Origin: Croceicoccus estronivorus
GTDB lineage: Bacteria; Pseudomonadota; Alphaproteobacteria; Sphingomonadales; Sphingomonadaceae
Reading direction: 5' to 3'
Assembly: GCF_001625325.1 (NCBI RefSeq)
Contig: NZ_JRQQ01000003.1
Location: 186,001 to 250,000, forward strand
Length of the DNA stretch: 64,000 nucleotides
A program made the position numbers and the translations under genes. This document shows, in pieces, positions 47,798 to 56,753 of this stretch (positions within the stretch are counted from its first letter, which is position 1; each line of letters begins with the position of its first letter). Under the pieces are notes generated by a model that saw only the letters and a list, made by a program, of their open reading frames with translations, did not search any database and was not told the DNA's origin.

Positions 47798-49537
47798 ATG
47801 GAAAGCATTCTGATCAAAGGGGGGACGATCGTCGACGGCACGGGTGCGCCGTCTTACAAGGGCGATCTGCGTGTACGTGACGGCCTGATCGACGCGATCG
47901 GGGAGTCGCTGGAGGCCAAGGATGGTGAACGGGTTGTCGATGCGACGGACTGCATCGTATCTCCCGGTTTTATCGAACCGCATACGCACATGGATGCGGT
48001 AATGTGGTGGCAGCCCAGCCTCGATCCTCTGCCAGGCTTCGGTGTCACGACGTCTGTCATCGGCAATTGCGGCTTTACCGCGGCTCCCGTGTCCGATGAT
48101 CCCAAGGTTCGCGAAGAGATGGTGAAGATATTCACCTTCTTCGAAGAAGTCCCGATGAAGCCCTTCCTCGATATGCTTCCCTGGGATTGGCGGACCTGGT
48201 CTGAATATCGCAAGTCGGTCGAGGAAAAGTGCAAGACCTCCACCAATATCGCGGGTTATGCTGGCCATATTGCCATGCGTCTCGCAGTGATGGGCATGGA
48301 CGCGTGGGACCGGACCGCGACGCCGGACGAAATCGCCAAGATGTGCGATTTGCTGCAGGATGCGATCGACGGCGGTGCGCTGGGCATGTCATCCAATCTG
48401 ATGGACCATGACAGCAAGGATCGTCCCGTTCCCAGTCTGGTCGCCGACGATGCGGAATGGAGCGCTCTGATCGATGTGCTGGCCCGCAATCCCGGTAGCC
48501 AGCTTCAGGTCATTCTCGATACCTTCTTCCATCTCAAGGCACCTGAGCAAATGGAACGGCTCGGCAAATTGTGCAGCGAACGCGATGTGCGCGTACAATT
48601 GGCGGGTGCAGGCGGCCTTTTGCGGTTTCAGGACAGCATCCGCGAGAAGATGTGGAAGATCACTGAAAAGCAACGTGAACAGGGCCTCGACTTCTGGCCG
48701 AGCTTCGCGCACGTGCCGCCGACGACTGCACTCAATTTCTTTAGCAGTTCGTCATTTGCGCAGGCCAACGAATACGTCTGGCACGAAGTGGTTCAGGCAC
48801 CGACTGAGGAAGAAAAGCTGGCCCTGCTGCGCGATCCCGATTTCCGTGCCCGCGCAAGGGACAGCTGGGACAACAAGGCCTTCAAGCAGTCGCTCGTGGC
48901 CAATCCGCAGTCGATGCTCTTGCTCGAATCCGAAAATGGCGCAGGGCCGCTTGGCCTTTCGCTCAAGGAACTGGCCGAACAACGAGGAGTGCATCCGTCC
49001 GATGCCTTGGCCGACTGGGTGCTCGACAACGGTATTAATTCGATCGTGAACCGCATTCCGCATCCCATGGCGCATGAGCAGACGGTAGAAATGCTCAAGA
49101 CCGCCAAGACGGTTGGCTCGATCTCCGACGCGGGTGCGCATGGCCAGATGTTGTGCGGCGGCGGGGAAAATATCCTACTGCTGACGGAGTTCGTCGACCG
49201 CAAGGATCTTACGCTTGAAGAAGCCGTCTATGCTTTGACAGGCAAGATGGCCGAACACTTCAACTTCGGTGATCGCGGAGTTCTGAAGGCGGGGATGGCG
49301 GCTGATATTGCTGTCTTCAATCTCGATGAAATCGAGCCCCGGCCTCTCAAGCGCGTCTATGACGTGCCTGATGGCAAGGGTGGGAAGACCTGGCGCTTTA
49401 CTCGCGATGCCGCCCCGATGCGGCTGACGCTTGTCAACGGGGTTCCGACGTTCGAAAACGAAGCGTTCACGGGTAAATTGCCCGGGCAATTCGTCGGTCC
49501 GGTAATCCGCAAACAGGCAAAGTCCGTGGCGGCCTGA
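47798..49537 (+). CDS. Amidohydrolase, N-acyl-D-amino-acid deacylase-like
   Basis: This 579-residue metal-dependent hydrolase has the composite beta-sandwich/TIM-barrel fold of D-aminoacylases: 'ILIKGGTIVDGTGAPSYKGD', the first metal motif 'EPHTHMDAVMWW', 'GVTTSVIGNCGF', and near the end 'SDAGAHGQMLCGGG' and 'KAGMAADIAVFNLDEI'. The ATG at 47798 has GAGAGGAGG six bases upstream. Many members of this branch in catabolic clusters have unknown substrates (amides, lactones or cyclic diketones). It is 26 bases ahead of Coq4-like protein C. Confidence 0.9.
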   Translation: MESILIKGGTIVDGTGAPSYKGDLRVRDGLIDAIGESLEAKDGERVVDATDCIVSPGFIEPHTHMDAVMWWQPSLDPLPGFGVTTSVIGNCGFTAAPVSDDPKVREEMVKIFTFFEEVPMKPFLDMLPWDWRTWSEYRKSVEEKCKTSTNIAGYAGHIAMRLAVMGMDAWDRTATPDEIAKMCDLLQDAIDGGALGMSSNLMDHDSKDRPVPSLVADDAEWSALIDVLARNPGSQLQVILDTFFHLKAPEQMERLGKLCSERDVRVQLAGAGGLLRFQDSIREKMWKITEKQREQGLDFWPSFAHVPPTTALNFFSSSSFAQANEYVWHEVVQAPTEEEKLALLRDPDFRARARDSWDNKAFKQSLVANPQSMLLLESENGAGPLGLSLKELAEQRGVHPSDALADWVLDNGINSIVNRIPHPMAHEQTVEMLKTAKTVGSISDAGAHGQMLCGGGENILLLTEFVDRKDLTLEEAVYALTGKMAEHFNFGDRGVLKAGMAADIAVFNLDEIEPRPLKRVYDVPDGKGGKTWRFTRDAAPMRLTLVNGVPTFENEAFTGKLPGQFVGPVIRKQAKSVAA

Positions 49538-49563
49538 GCCGTCAGGGAGAGGAGACAACAACA

Positions 49564-50436
49564 ATGTCCAAGGACGAAAGCAACGTTCCTTACCTCATGC
49601 GGAGCTATACCCCGGTCAAGACCGACAGCAGCTTCCTCGTGAGTTCGTCACCCTATCTGAACGATTATCGCATTCGTGAATGGGTGGTCAGCCAGAGCTT
49701 GCGGCGTAACGGCAAGGATAACCCCCAGACATTCGGCATTCCGATGCTGATCGACGCCATGCGGGACGTTCAGCCGCATGCGCGGATCGAGGAGTTGTTC
49801 AACAAGGCGCGCAAGGATTGGCCGGAACTGGATCGCTGGCTCGACGACCGGTGGCTGTCGACGCTGCGTCGTGATGACATGGCATCGTGCCCCGAAGGCT
49901 CGCTGGGCGGGATCTGGTACAAGCAGCTGAAAAGCGCGAACATGGAAGTCGATATCATCCCGGCTATCGAACCGCGCAGCAGCTTCGAATACTTTTTCAT
50001 GCGCGGTGTGCAGATTCACGATTTCATGCACATTCTTGCCGGCGGCGGTTTCGACTACATTGGCGAAATCATCCCCGCCTATCTGAAGTATGGGAACCTG
50101 TTTCAGCATCTCGATGCCGAGCTGGCCGGTTTGCTGAACGTTCAGAATACACTGCTGACCGTGCCGATGTTCATCCGCGGCCCGTTGCATTACCCGCAAC
50201 TATTCACCCGCATGTGGGATCTCGCGAATTACGCGATGGAAGTCGGGCGCAACTCGGATGCGCTGTTCCTGCCTCGCTATGAGGATTATCTCGATCTTCC
50301 GCTCGAAGAAGCACGGCGCAAGTTTGGTGTCCGGGGCGCACGCACGATCGATACGACCAAAGAGTCGGAATTCTGGGACGAACATATTTCCGAATGGAAA
50401 CCGGAACAGGATGCAGAGCCGATTGCTGCAGAATGA
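49564..50436 (+). CDS. Coq4-like protein C
   Basis: This is the third Coq4-like paralogue, 290 residues, with His152, Asp153, His156 and Glu168 forming the COQ4 motif in 'HDFMHILAGGGFDYIGE'. It shares 'VPYLMRS', 'LVSSSPYLND' and the C-terminal 'GVRGARTIDTTKESEFWDE' with copies A and B. GGAGAGGAGACAAC lies before the ATG. It ends an operon with thiolase, RibB-like protein and amidohydrolase, and a strong terminator follows. The repeated association with CoA and hydrolase genes points to a catabolic reaction on a ring or side chain, which is inference. Confidence 0.86.
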   Translation: MSKDESNVPYLMRSYTPVKTDSSFLVSSSPYLNDYRIREWVVSQSLRRNGKDNPQTFGIPMLIDAMRDVQPHARIEELFNKARKDWPELDRWLDDRWLSTLRRDDMASCPEGSLGGIWYKQLKSANMEVDIIPAIEPRSSFEYFFMRGVQIHDFMHILAGGGFDYIGEIIPAYLKYGNLFQHLDAELAGLLNVQNTLLTVPMFIRGPLHYPQLFTRMWDLANYAMEVGRNSDALFLPRYEDYLDLPLEEARRKFGVRGARTIDTTKESEFWDEHISEWKPEQDAEPIAAE

Positions 50437-50463
50437 TTTTACGGGATCGTATCCCGGATCAGG

Positions 50464-50493
50464 AAAAGCCCCGCCATCTGGCGGGGCTTTTTT
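50464..50493. terminator. Bidirectional intrinsic terminator
   Basis: AAAAGCCCCGCC and GGCGGGGCTTTT form a 12-base stem with a four-base loop, continued by TT. It lies between the convergent Coq4-like C and DapA-like genes, immediately before the stop of the latter. Confidence 0.95.
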
Positions 50494-50497
50494 GTTT

Positions 50498-51421
50498 CTA
50501 CCAGCCTTCGATTTCTGCCAGCCCGATCTCCTTGACGACTTTCATCGCGCGATCGAGTGCATCGCGTTCCACAGGCAGACGCGGCAACCGCGGGAAGCCT
50601 CCGGGCAATCCGAATTCTCCAAGCACTGCCTTGGTCACGCGGATCCCGCCATTGCCATACAGGGCCATGAACAGGCGAAGGAGTTTGCCCCACCGGTCGA
50701 GGAACAAGGTGTTGTCGCCTACCTTGGCAGCCTCGATCACGCTCCGGCAAAGATTCGGCGCGAGGTTGCCTTCTGAAGAGAGATAGCCGTGCCCGCCCAG
50801 AGCAAGTACCATGGGCGCCTGATGAGGTCCGCCGACGCAGATATCCGCCCGTTCGCCCAATGCATCGACCAGGGTCTTCAGATAGTTCGGGTCCTGGTGG
50901 CTGATGTTGAGGCCGATGAGATTTGCGTGTTTTTCAAACAGTTCGATGATGACAGGTGCCGGAATGACGTAACCGACGGACTGGTGAGTCGAAAGCACGA
51001 GAGGCAATGAGGAATTGGAGAAAACCTCGCCGAAATAGTTCGCCAGTTCGTTGGGCGTCGGTACGTGGCCGTGACCGACGTCGAGTGAATAGACTTGCGC
51101 GGCATCGACGCCCTTGTCTTCCGCAAGATTGAGGAACTCGATCATCTGCCGTGCGGTGCGCGGTTCCGTCCCCATCGCACGGATCGGAGTCTTGCCCTTC
51201 AATGTACCTGCAGCCAGTTCGAGCAGGCGCGCGGTTTCGTCGAATGACAGCGTGTATCCTTCGCCACTGCCGCCGCCACCGACATAAACGCCGACACCCC
51301 CCTGTGCCAGCCGGGTGAGGTGTTGTGTGAAAGCGTCTTCATCCAACGCGCCGTCCTGTGTGAAGGGCGTGATGCTGATGGTGAATGTTTGCAGACGGGA
51401 TGTGGTCAAATTGCTGGCCAT
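50498..51421 (-). CDS. DapA-family protein lacking the Schiff-base lysine
   Basis: This 307-residue protein has the dihydrodipicolinate synthase/NAL barrel layout ('ISITPFTQDGALDEDAF', 'YVGGGGSGEGYTLSFDE', 'VGGPHQAPMVLALGGHGYLS'). The lysine that forms the Schiff base is expected in a G-L-K-x-S motif but the sequence reads 'IGLNISHQDPN', with Asn172 in its place, and the usual Tyr of the 'YNxP' segment is replaced by 'STHQSVGY'. It cannot follow the normal aldolase mechanism. The ATG at 51421 has GAGAGGAG eight bases upstream. It is divergent from the FadR-type regulator at 51563 and is probably controlled by it. Confidence 0.88.
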   Translation of the reverse strand: MASNLTTSRLQTFTISITPFTQDGALDEDAFTQHLTRLAQGGVGVYVGGGGSGEGYTLSFDETARLLELAAGTLKGKTPIRAMGTEPRTARQMIEFLNLAEDKGVDAAQVYSLDVGHGHVPTPNELANYFGEVFSNSSLPLVLSTHQSVGYVIPAPVIIELFEKHANLIGLNISHQDPNYLKTLVDALGERADICVGGPHQAPMVLALGGHGYLSSEGNLAPNLCRSVIEAAKVGDNTLFLDRWGKLLRLFMALYGNGGIRVTKAVLGEFGLPGGFPRLPRLPVERDALDRAMKVVKEIGLAEIEGW

Positions 51422-51562
51422 TTGGCATTCTCCTCTCTTTTGCAAGCCGATCTTGTGCGATCCAAGTGCTTGCAATGATAAATAACCCGCCTAAGCAGGC
51501 TTTTTGGCCGCCGCCTTGGGGGCATGAATTTGGGGGCACCTTTTTGGGAAGATATTGCTTCG

Positions 51563-52339
51563 ATGAATGAACCGAAAAAGCGGCGGCTGCGCCAGCCGAG
51601 GGTTGCGGAAATCGTCGCCGGGAAACTGCGGTCGCGAATACTGAGCGGTGCCCTGTCCGACGGTGATCAGCTGCCTAAGCAGGACGAACTGATGAACGAG
51701 TTCGGTGTCAGCCCACCGGCCATTCGCGAAGCGTTCCGCATTCTTGAAACCGAAGGCCTGATAACCGTGTTGCGCGGTAACGTCGGCGGGGCGATCATTC
51801 ATCTGCCGCAGCCGGGCAATGCGGCCTATATGCTTGGGCTCGTCCTGCAATCCCGGCAAGTTCCCCTCCTCGACCTGATCGAGGCGATGCGCAGGCTTGA
51901 ACCTGCTTGCGCCGCCCAGGCAGCTCTTCGTCCCGATCGCGAGAGCACGATACTGCCGCGATTGCGCGAAAATATCGACGCCAGCATGGCGGCGATCGAC
52001 GACCCTGACCGGTTCATAGCGCTCGCGCGGGCGTTCCATACAGAGCTAGTCAGCGATTGCGGCAATGCCACAATGGCATTGGTGGTCGGCGCGCTGGAGC
52101 AGCTTTGGTCGGCCCAGGTGGACCGTTTCGCTCTGGAGCGGTCGATCCATGGTTCATTTGCCGACCGTTCGGTTCGTCTTTCGCTCGCACGTGAGCATGA
52201 ACGAATTTATCGCGCGATCGCGGAAGGTGATGCGCATTCCGCCGAACGGGCGATTCATGAACACTATTCCGGTGGTGGCGAGCGCAGGCACGGATTCGAT
52301 ACCTCCGTCACTGTTATGGCTAACGTTCAGAAACTCTGA
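51563..52339 (+). CDS. GntR-family regulator, FadR/FCD subtype
   Basis: This 258-residue regulator has an N-terminal winged helix ('VAEIVAGKLRSRILSGAL', 'LMNEFGVSPPAIREAFRIL', 'GLITVLRGNVGGA') and an all-helical FCD ligand domain ('RFIALARAFHTELVSDCGNAT', 'ERIYRAIAEGDAHSAERAIHEHY'). The start is uncertain: ATG at 51563 (MNEPKKRRLRQ) gives the normal N-terminus, while an ATG at 51524 would add 13 residues. It is divergent from the DapA-like gene. Such regulators usually respond to carboxylic acids or acyl-CoAs. Confidence 0.9.
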   Translation: MNEPKKRRLRQPRVAEIVAGKLRSRILSGALSDGDQLPKQDELMNEFGVSPPAIREAFRILETEGLITVLRGNVGGAIIHLPQPGNAAYMLGLVLQSRQVPLLDLIEAMRRLEPACAAQAALRPDRESTILPRLRENIDASMAAIDDPDRFIALARAFHTELVSDCGNATMALVVGALEQLWSAQVDRFALERSIHGSFADRSVRLSLAREHERIYRAIAEGDAHSAERAIHEHYSGGGERRHGFDTSVTVMANVQKL

Positions 52340-52348
52340 CGCACCTGT

Positions 52349-52383
52349 CAGGGCAGGCGGTTTCTAACCGGAAACCTGCCCTG
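52349..52383. terminator. Interrupted hairpin between convergent GntR and nitroreductase genes
   Basis: CAGGGCA plus GGTTTC pair with GAAACC plus TGCCCTG around a six-base loop, with a GGC bulge on the left arm. It occupies most of the 66-base convergent gap and could end both transcripts. Confidence 0.6.
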
Positions 52384-52405
52384 CCCGGAATAAGGTGCCT
52401 TCAGT

Positions 52406-53005
52406 CTAGAGTTCAAGCCAACTGACAACGCGGTCTTGTGTTGCCCGCTCCCTTTCGGGCGCTGGCTTTGTCACGCTGCCCACCGCAATGACGCCGGCAA
52501 TCCGCTCATTGTCCTTCAGATTGAGCATGGCGGTGGCTTGCGGGTCGTAAGCATGCCAGCCGGTAAGCCAATTAGCGCCATAGCCGAACGCGTTCACCCC
52601 GTTCAACAGGTTCATGGCCATTGCGCCGGCCGACAACTGCTGTTCCCATTCCGGAATCTTGTGGCCGGGAATCGGTGATGAAACCACTGCCACCACCAGC
52701 GGCGCCGATTGCAGCTTGCGTGTCGAGACTCGGGCCTTGGCAGCGTCATCGCGCGTTTCGGCGATCTCGAACAGCCGTTCCAGCCATCTCTGCTTGGTCT
52801 CGCCTGCGATCAGGATCAACCGCCATGGGGCGAGGCGTCCGTGATCGGGAACGCGCAACGCGATGGTCAGAATATGCGAGAGTTCTTCGGGACTTGGCCC
52901 AGGCCCCACCAGAGTGTCCGGCATGGCTGAACGGCGTGTCTCCAGAAGGGTGGCAAGCGCGGGAAGAGTTTCCGCGTCGTAAGCGGATACCGCGTGCGAT
53001 GTCAT
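52406..53005 (-). CDS. Nitroreductase family protein
   Basis: This 199-residue FMN-dependent NAD(P)H oxidoreductase of the YdjA-like short type has 'LLETRRSAMPDTLVGPGPSPE' near the N-terminus, 'VPDHGRLAPWRLILIAGE' and 'SAGAMAMNLLNGVNAFGYGANWLTG'. It may reduce nitro, quinone or enone groups. It is divergent from the TonB receptor at 53123, and the AT-rich gap between them holds the 13-bp motif at 53056. Confidence 0.92.
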   Translation of the reverse strand: MTSHAVSAYDAETLPALATLLETRRSAMPDTLVGPGPSPEELSHILTIALRVPDHGRLAPWRLILIAGETKQRWLERLFEIAETRDDAAKARVSTRKLQSAPLVVAVVSSPIPGHKIPEWEQQLSAGAMAMNLLNGVNAFGYGANWLTGWHAYDPQATAMLNLKDNERIAGVIAVGSVTKPAPERERATQDRVVSWLEL

Positions 53006-53055
53006 AGTTGCTCCTGAGCGTTACTGAAAAGAGATCGGCCTTAAGCTTGCCCATG

Positions 53056-53068
53056 CTATCTTTAATAG
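53056..53068 (-). promoter_or_regulatory. 13-bp motif copy 1, upstream of TonB receptor
   Basis: Read on the minus strand this is CTATTAAAGATAG, one base different from the copy at 55506. It lies 54 bases before the start of the TonB receptor and 50 bases before the divergent nitroreductase start, so it could act on both. A shared regulator or promoter element is inferred from three near-identical copies within 4.3 kb. Confidence 0.5.
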
Positions 53069-53122
53069 TAAAGTCGAGAAAATCGATCACCTGAACGAGA
53101 GTGGTTGGGGAGGAGAGGAAAG

Positions 53123-55468
53123 ATGAACTACGGAGAATTCTCCGGTAAAACCGGTGCGCGCAAAGCTCTTTTTTCGGCATCTGCCATTGCGATTTCACTG
53201 GCTTTGGTAGCTCCGGCTCAGGCTGAAGAAGCAGACAGTTCAGAGGCGGCTCAGAATGCCGCGACACAGTCCGCCAGCAACAGCGGTCAATTCCAGGACA
53301 TCATCGTTACCGCGCGGCGTCGCGCCGAGCGGGCTCAGGATACGCCTCTGTCAGTGAGCGCGATTTCCGGAGAGGAAGTCGCCAAGCTCAACATCACCAG
53401 GTTGGAGGGGCTGGAGCAGATGGCTCCGTCCTTGCGCGTGTCCACGGCTAGCGGCAGCGCCAATTCGCCAGCCATTTTCATCCGCGGTATCGGTACGATC
53501 ACGACCGCTCTTTACGCTGAACCGGCGGTTGGCGTTTACATCGACGGCATCTATTCGCCGCGCGGTGCGGTAAACACTTTCGACCTGCCGGACGTTGCGA
53601 ACATCGAGGTGCTGCGCGGGCCGCAAGGCACTCTGTTCGGGCGGAACACGACAGGTGGCGCGATTGTCCTGACGACCAAGGCGCCGACCGACGATCCGGG
53701 CGCGCAGATGCGCTTCTCGTATGGAACGGACAATGAAATCGTAGCTTCCGCAGTGTTGCAGAGCGGCAAGATCGGTGGTTCGCCATTCGCGCTGAAGGTC
53801 AGCGGCCAGATCCACTCCCGCGATGGCTGGGTCGAAACTCCTGGATATGACAAGTCGAAATGGGGCGGGGCGCTCGACGCGTATTCGTTCGGTGCTGCGC
53901 TCGTTGGTGATCTCGCACCGAATCTTACATTCGACGGACGGGTCCGTTACAACCATGTGGCGTCCTATAGCGGGTGGGAGCCGATTGGCGGTTCCGCCAA
54001 CGGTATTGCATACTTCGGGCTTGGAGAATCTCTTGGTGGCCCGCCGTTCAAGATTGGCGGTGGCGCAGACGATCTGACCTACCGCGACCCGCGTGCCGAT
54101 GGTGGCCGTGCCGTTGCAAAATCGTGGGTGGCGTCCGGCACTCTGACCTGGGACATCAGCGAAGCATTGACGCTCAAATCCATCACGGGCGGAATTTGGC
54201 TGGACCAGGCGTTCAACGCCAATATCGGTGGCGGCTACACGCTGGGCGCGGTGGTAAATCCTTATGTGCCGGGACAGCTTGAATATGTCTCGCCGCATAC
54301 GACCACAGCCAACCCCGGGCGCGGACGCCAGTTCACTCAGGAACTCCAGGCTTTGGGTGACCTGGGTGACTTCAACTACGTCGTCGGCCTTTACTATTTC
54401 CGTGAAAGGACCAACGAAGGTTACACGACGATCATCGATTTCCCGCTGGCACCGACATATGCCATCCGGCTGGATACGGATAAAGGCTTTGAAATCCTTT
54501 CGAAGTCCTACGCCGCTTACGGTCAGCTGGGCTGGAAGCCGTCCTTTGCCGACGGCAATCTCGAAATCACGGCAGGCCTGAGATATACCAAGGACGACAA
54601 GACGCTCGATTCCTGGAATGTCAGCTCGTCCACCTCGACGACGACCACTACCCAGACGTCGAAGGACAGTTGGGACAACCTCGGCTGGAGCACGTCGATC
54701 AGTTACAAGGTGGCACCCGATGTGCTGCTTTATGGTCGCGCCAGTTCGGCATATCGTTCCGGCGGGTATAACGGCCCGACGGTAGGGGCCCCGCCTTTCG
54801 GACCGGAAAAGGCCACTACATACGAAGTCGGCTTCAAATCCGATCTGGCCGATCGCCACATTCGCCTCAACGGTTCGTTCTTCCAGACCAACTATGACGA
54901 TCTGCAGGTCAACGCCTACAACTCGATCATCCTTTCGAATGCGATTACCAATGCGGCGAAGGCTCGTTATCGCGGTTTCGAACTTGAGGCAGCCCTGCGG
55001 TATGCAGGCTTCGAGCTGGACGGGAATGTTGGCTACGTCGATCCGAAGTACAAGGATTACGTTTACCTCGTATCGGGTGTTCCCACGGACGTCTCTTCGG
55101 TGGCGAAGTTCGCCTACGTGTCGAAGTGGACGTATCGGATCGGGGCACAATACGGTTTCGATGCGGGTGACGCGGGTACTTTCACCGTTCGGGCCGACTA
55201 TTCGGTCAAGAGCAGCCCGCCGGGATATTCCGTTCCGGCTGCTACGCCCAACTATCTGCAAATCGCAACATTGGGCCGTGATGAGAACCTGAGCGCTCGC
55301 CTCATGTGGCGCGGAACCATTGGCGGAGCTTCCGTCAATGCCCAGGTTTTCGGCGAAAATCTGACCGATAAACGCGCGCTGACCTTTGCATCGGATTTCA
55401 GCTCGATCGTGTCCGGGGTCTACAGCCGTCCGCGCCGTTATGGCGTGTCCTTCGGGATCGATTTCTGA
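53123..55468 (+). CDS. TonB-dependent outer-membrane receptor
   Basis: This 781-residue receptor has a signal peptide ('ALFSASAIAISLALVAPAQA'), the TonB-box-like 'FQDIIVTARRR', a plug with 'PLSVSAISGEEVAKL' and 'IEVLRGPQGTLFGRNTTGGAI', and a barrel ending 'RRYGVSFGIDF' with a terminal Phe. The ATG at 53123 has GAGAGGAAAG upstream. It likely imports a hydrophobic substrate for the genes to the right. It is 66 bases ahead of the amidohydrolase at 55535, which has its own 13-bp motif. Confidence 0.94.
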   Translation: MNYGEFSGKTGARKALFSASAIAISLALVAPAQAEEADSSEAAQNAATQSASNSGQFQDIIVTARRRAERAQDTPLSVSAISGEEVAKLNITRLEGLEQMAPSLRVSTASGSANSPAIFIRGIGTITTALYAEPAVGVYIDGIYSPRGAVNTFDLPDVANIEVLRGPQGTLFGRNTTGGAIVLTTKAPTDDPGAQMRFSYGTDNEIVASAVLQSGKIGGSPFALKVSGQIHSRDGWVETPGYDKSKWGGALDAYSFGAALVGDLAPNLTFDGRVRYNHVASYSGWEPIGGSANGIAYFGLGESLGGPPFKIGGGADDLTYRDPRADGGRAVAKSWVASGTLTWDISEALTLKSITGGIWLDQAFNANIGGGYTLGAVVNPYVPGQLEYVSPHTTTANPGRGRQFTQELQALGDLGDFNYVVGLYYFRERTNEGYTTIIDFPLAPTYAIRLDTDKGFEILSKSYAAYGQLGWKPSFADGNLEITAGLRYTKDDKTLDSWNVSSSTSTTTTTQTSKDSWDNLGWSTSISYKVAPDVLLYGRASSAYRSGGYNGPTVGAPPFGPEKATTYEVGFKSDLADRHIRLNGSFFQTNYDDLQVNAYNSIILSNAITNAAKARYRGFELEAALRYAGFELDGNVGYVDPKYKDYVYLVSGVPTDVSSVAKFAYVSKWTYRIGAQYGFDAGDAGTFTVRADYSVKSSPPGYSVPAATPNYLQIATLGRDENLSARLMWRGTIGGASVNAQVFGENLTDKRALTFASDFSSIVSGVYSRPRRYGVSFGIDF

Positions 55469-55479
55469 CGGTCTGGCCG

Positions 55480-55519
55480 TTGACTCACTTACGTGAATCG
55501 CTATCCTATAAAAGATAGC
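55480..55519 (+). promoter_or_regulatory. 13-bp motif copy 2 within a promoter-like region before the amidohydrolase gene
   Basis: CTATAAAAGATAG at 55506-55518 is the best copy of the motif, and it is nested in a larger inverted repeat, GCTATC (55500) and GATAGC (55514). A TTGACT at 55480-55485 with TATCCT 16 bases later may be a promoter. The motif ends 16 bases before the GTG start of the amidohydrolase, so a bound protein would block transcription or translation there. Confidence 0.5.
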
Positions 55520-55534
55520 AATAGGAGAAATGAT

Positions 55535-56680
55535 GTGCCTTTAGGTAGCTCACGCCTGATCTCGGCGGACAGTCACTTCAATGAGCCTGGTGACCTGTTC
55601 ACCAAGCGCGTTCCGGCAAAGTTCAAGGATCGCGCTCCTCATATGAAGAGCTTCGAAGAAGGGGACGGCTGGATTTTCGAAGGCCTGGGAGAACCCCGTA
55701 ACTTTGGCTGGAACGCCTGCGCCGGTCTGCAGCCGGAAGAAATGAAGGCCTGGATGCGGTTCGAAGACATGCGCAAAGGCGGCTGGGATCCCGCCGAGCG
55801 TGTGAAGGAACAGGATCGTGACGGTGTCACCGCCGAAGTGATGTATCCGACCCCTTCGATTCAGGCCGCCATCGCGCTGGTTGAGGACGAGGAATTCCAT
55901 CTCGCTCTGGTCCGTGCCTACAACGACTGGGTGTCGGAGTATGTGGCTTACGACCCCAGCCGTTTCTGCGGTCTAGTGTTCCTGCCCAACCGTGGTGGCG
56001 CGAAAGTGGCGGTTGAGGAAATGAACCGCGTTCTTGGTCGGCCCGGCATGCGCGCCGTCATGGCTCAGGCCTATCCGAACGGTTCGGCTATCATGACGCC
56101 AGAGGAAGATTATCTCTGGGCAGCCATTCATGAACGTGACGTCAGCTTCAACATCCACGTCGCTCTCGGCATCTACAAGCCGAGCCCGCACAAGGCGAAG
56201 CTTCCGGGTTATGGCCGTTTCTTCGATGCGCCTAATCGCTGCATCGAATTCATCTTCAATGGCGTGTTCGACAAGTTCCCCAATTTGAAGGTTGCCTTTG
56301 CCGAAGTCGATTTCGGCTGGGTCCCGTATGTGAAGGAACAGATCGACAATAACTATCAGCGGCTGGAGAAGGTCAACAATTATGGCCTTTCGCGGTTGCC
56401 GAGCGAATATATCGATGAACACTTCTATTTCGGTTATATGACTGACAGCTTCGGTCTCAATAACCTGAACTCGATGAATACGGACCGTGTGCTGTGGTCG
56501 ACCGACTATCCGCACATCAGTGCCGATTATCCCTATTCCTGGCGTGTCATTCAGTCGTCCATGGCTGGCGTGCCGGGCGAAACGAAGGCCCGCATTCTGC
56601 ATGGTAACGCCGAAAAGCTTTACGGCTTCAAGGCTGGCGATCATGCGGAAGCCGCAACGCCCGTCGCTGCGGTTGCTTGA
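55535..56680 (+). CDS. Amidohydrolase-2 (ACMSD-like) metal-dependent hydrolase or decarboxylase
   Basis: This 381-residue TIM-barrel protein belongs to the amidohydrolase_2 family, which includes decarboxylases and hydrolases of ring-cleavage products. Visible metal or catalytic sites are 'SADSHFNEP' in place of the usual DxHxxE, 'FNIHVALGI', 'VAFAEVDFGWVPYV' and 'WSTDYPHISADYPYSW'. The start is taken as the GTG at 55535 because AGGAG lies seven bases upstream and the protein then begins PLGSSRLISADSH; a longer frame from 55493 would run through the operator-like motif. It follows the TonB receptor. Confidence 0.88.
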   Translation: MPLGSSRLISADSHFNEPGDLFTKRVPAKFKDRAPHMKSFEEGDGWIFEGLGEPRNFGWNACAGLQPEEMKAWMRFEDMRKGGWDPAERVKEQDRDGVTAEVMYPTPSIQAAIALVEDEEFHLALVRAYNDWVSEYVAYDPSRFCGLVFLPNRGGAKVAVEEMNRVLGRPGMRAVMAQAYPNGSAIMTPEEDYLWAAIHERDVSFNIHVALGIYKPSPHKAKLPGYGRFFDAPNRCIEFIFNGVFDKFPNLKVAFAEVDFGWVPYVKEQIDNNYQRLEKVNNYGLSRLPSEYIDEHFYFGYMTDSFGLNNLNSMNTDRVLWSTDYPHISADYPYSWRVIQSSMAGVPGETKARILHGNAEKLYGFKAGDHAEAATPVAAVA

Positions 56681-56753
56681 TGCCATATGTCCGGCAGGCT
56701 GGCCGCTATGCGGTCGGCCTGCCTGCATGTGCAGCGAAGGAATGAGTTGAGTT

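Noticed and set aside
51515-51540. Repeated TTGGGGGCA near the FadR-type gene
   Set aside because: There are only two short copies 15 bases apart, near an uncertain start codon; too little to call a repeat or operator.
53351-55261. 636-codon minus-strand open frame opposite the second TonB receptor
   Set aside because: It is antisense to a complete receptor with signal peptide, plug and terminal Phe.
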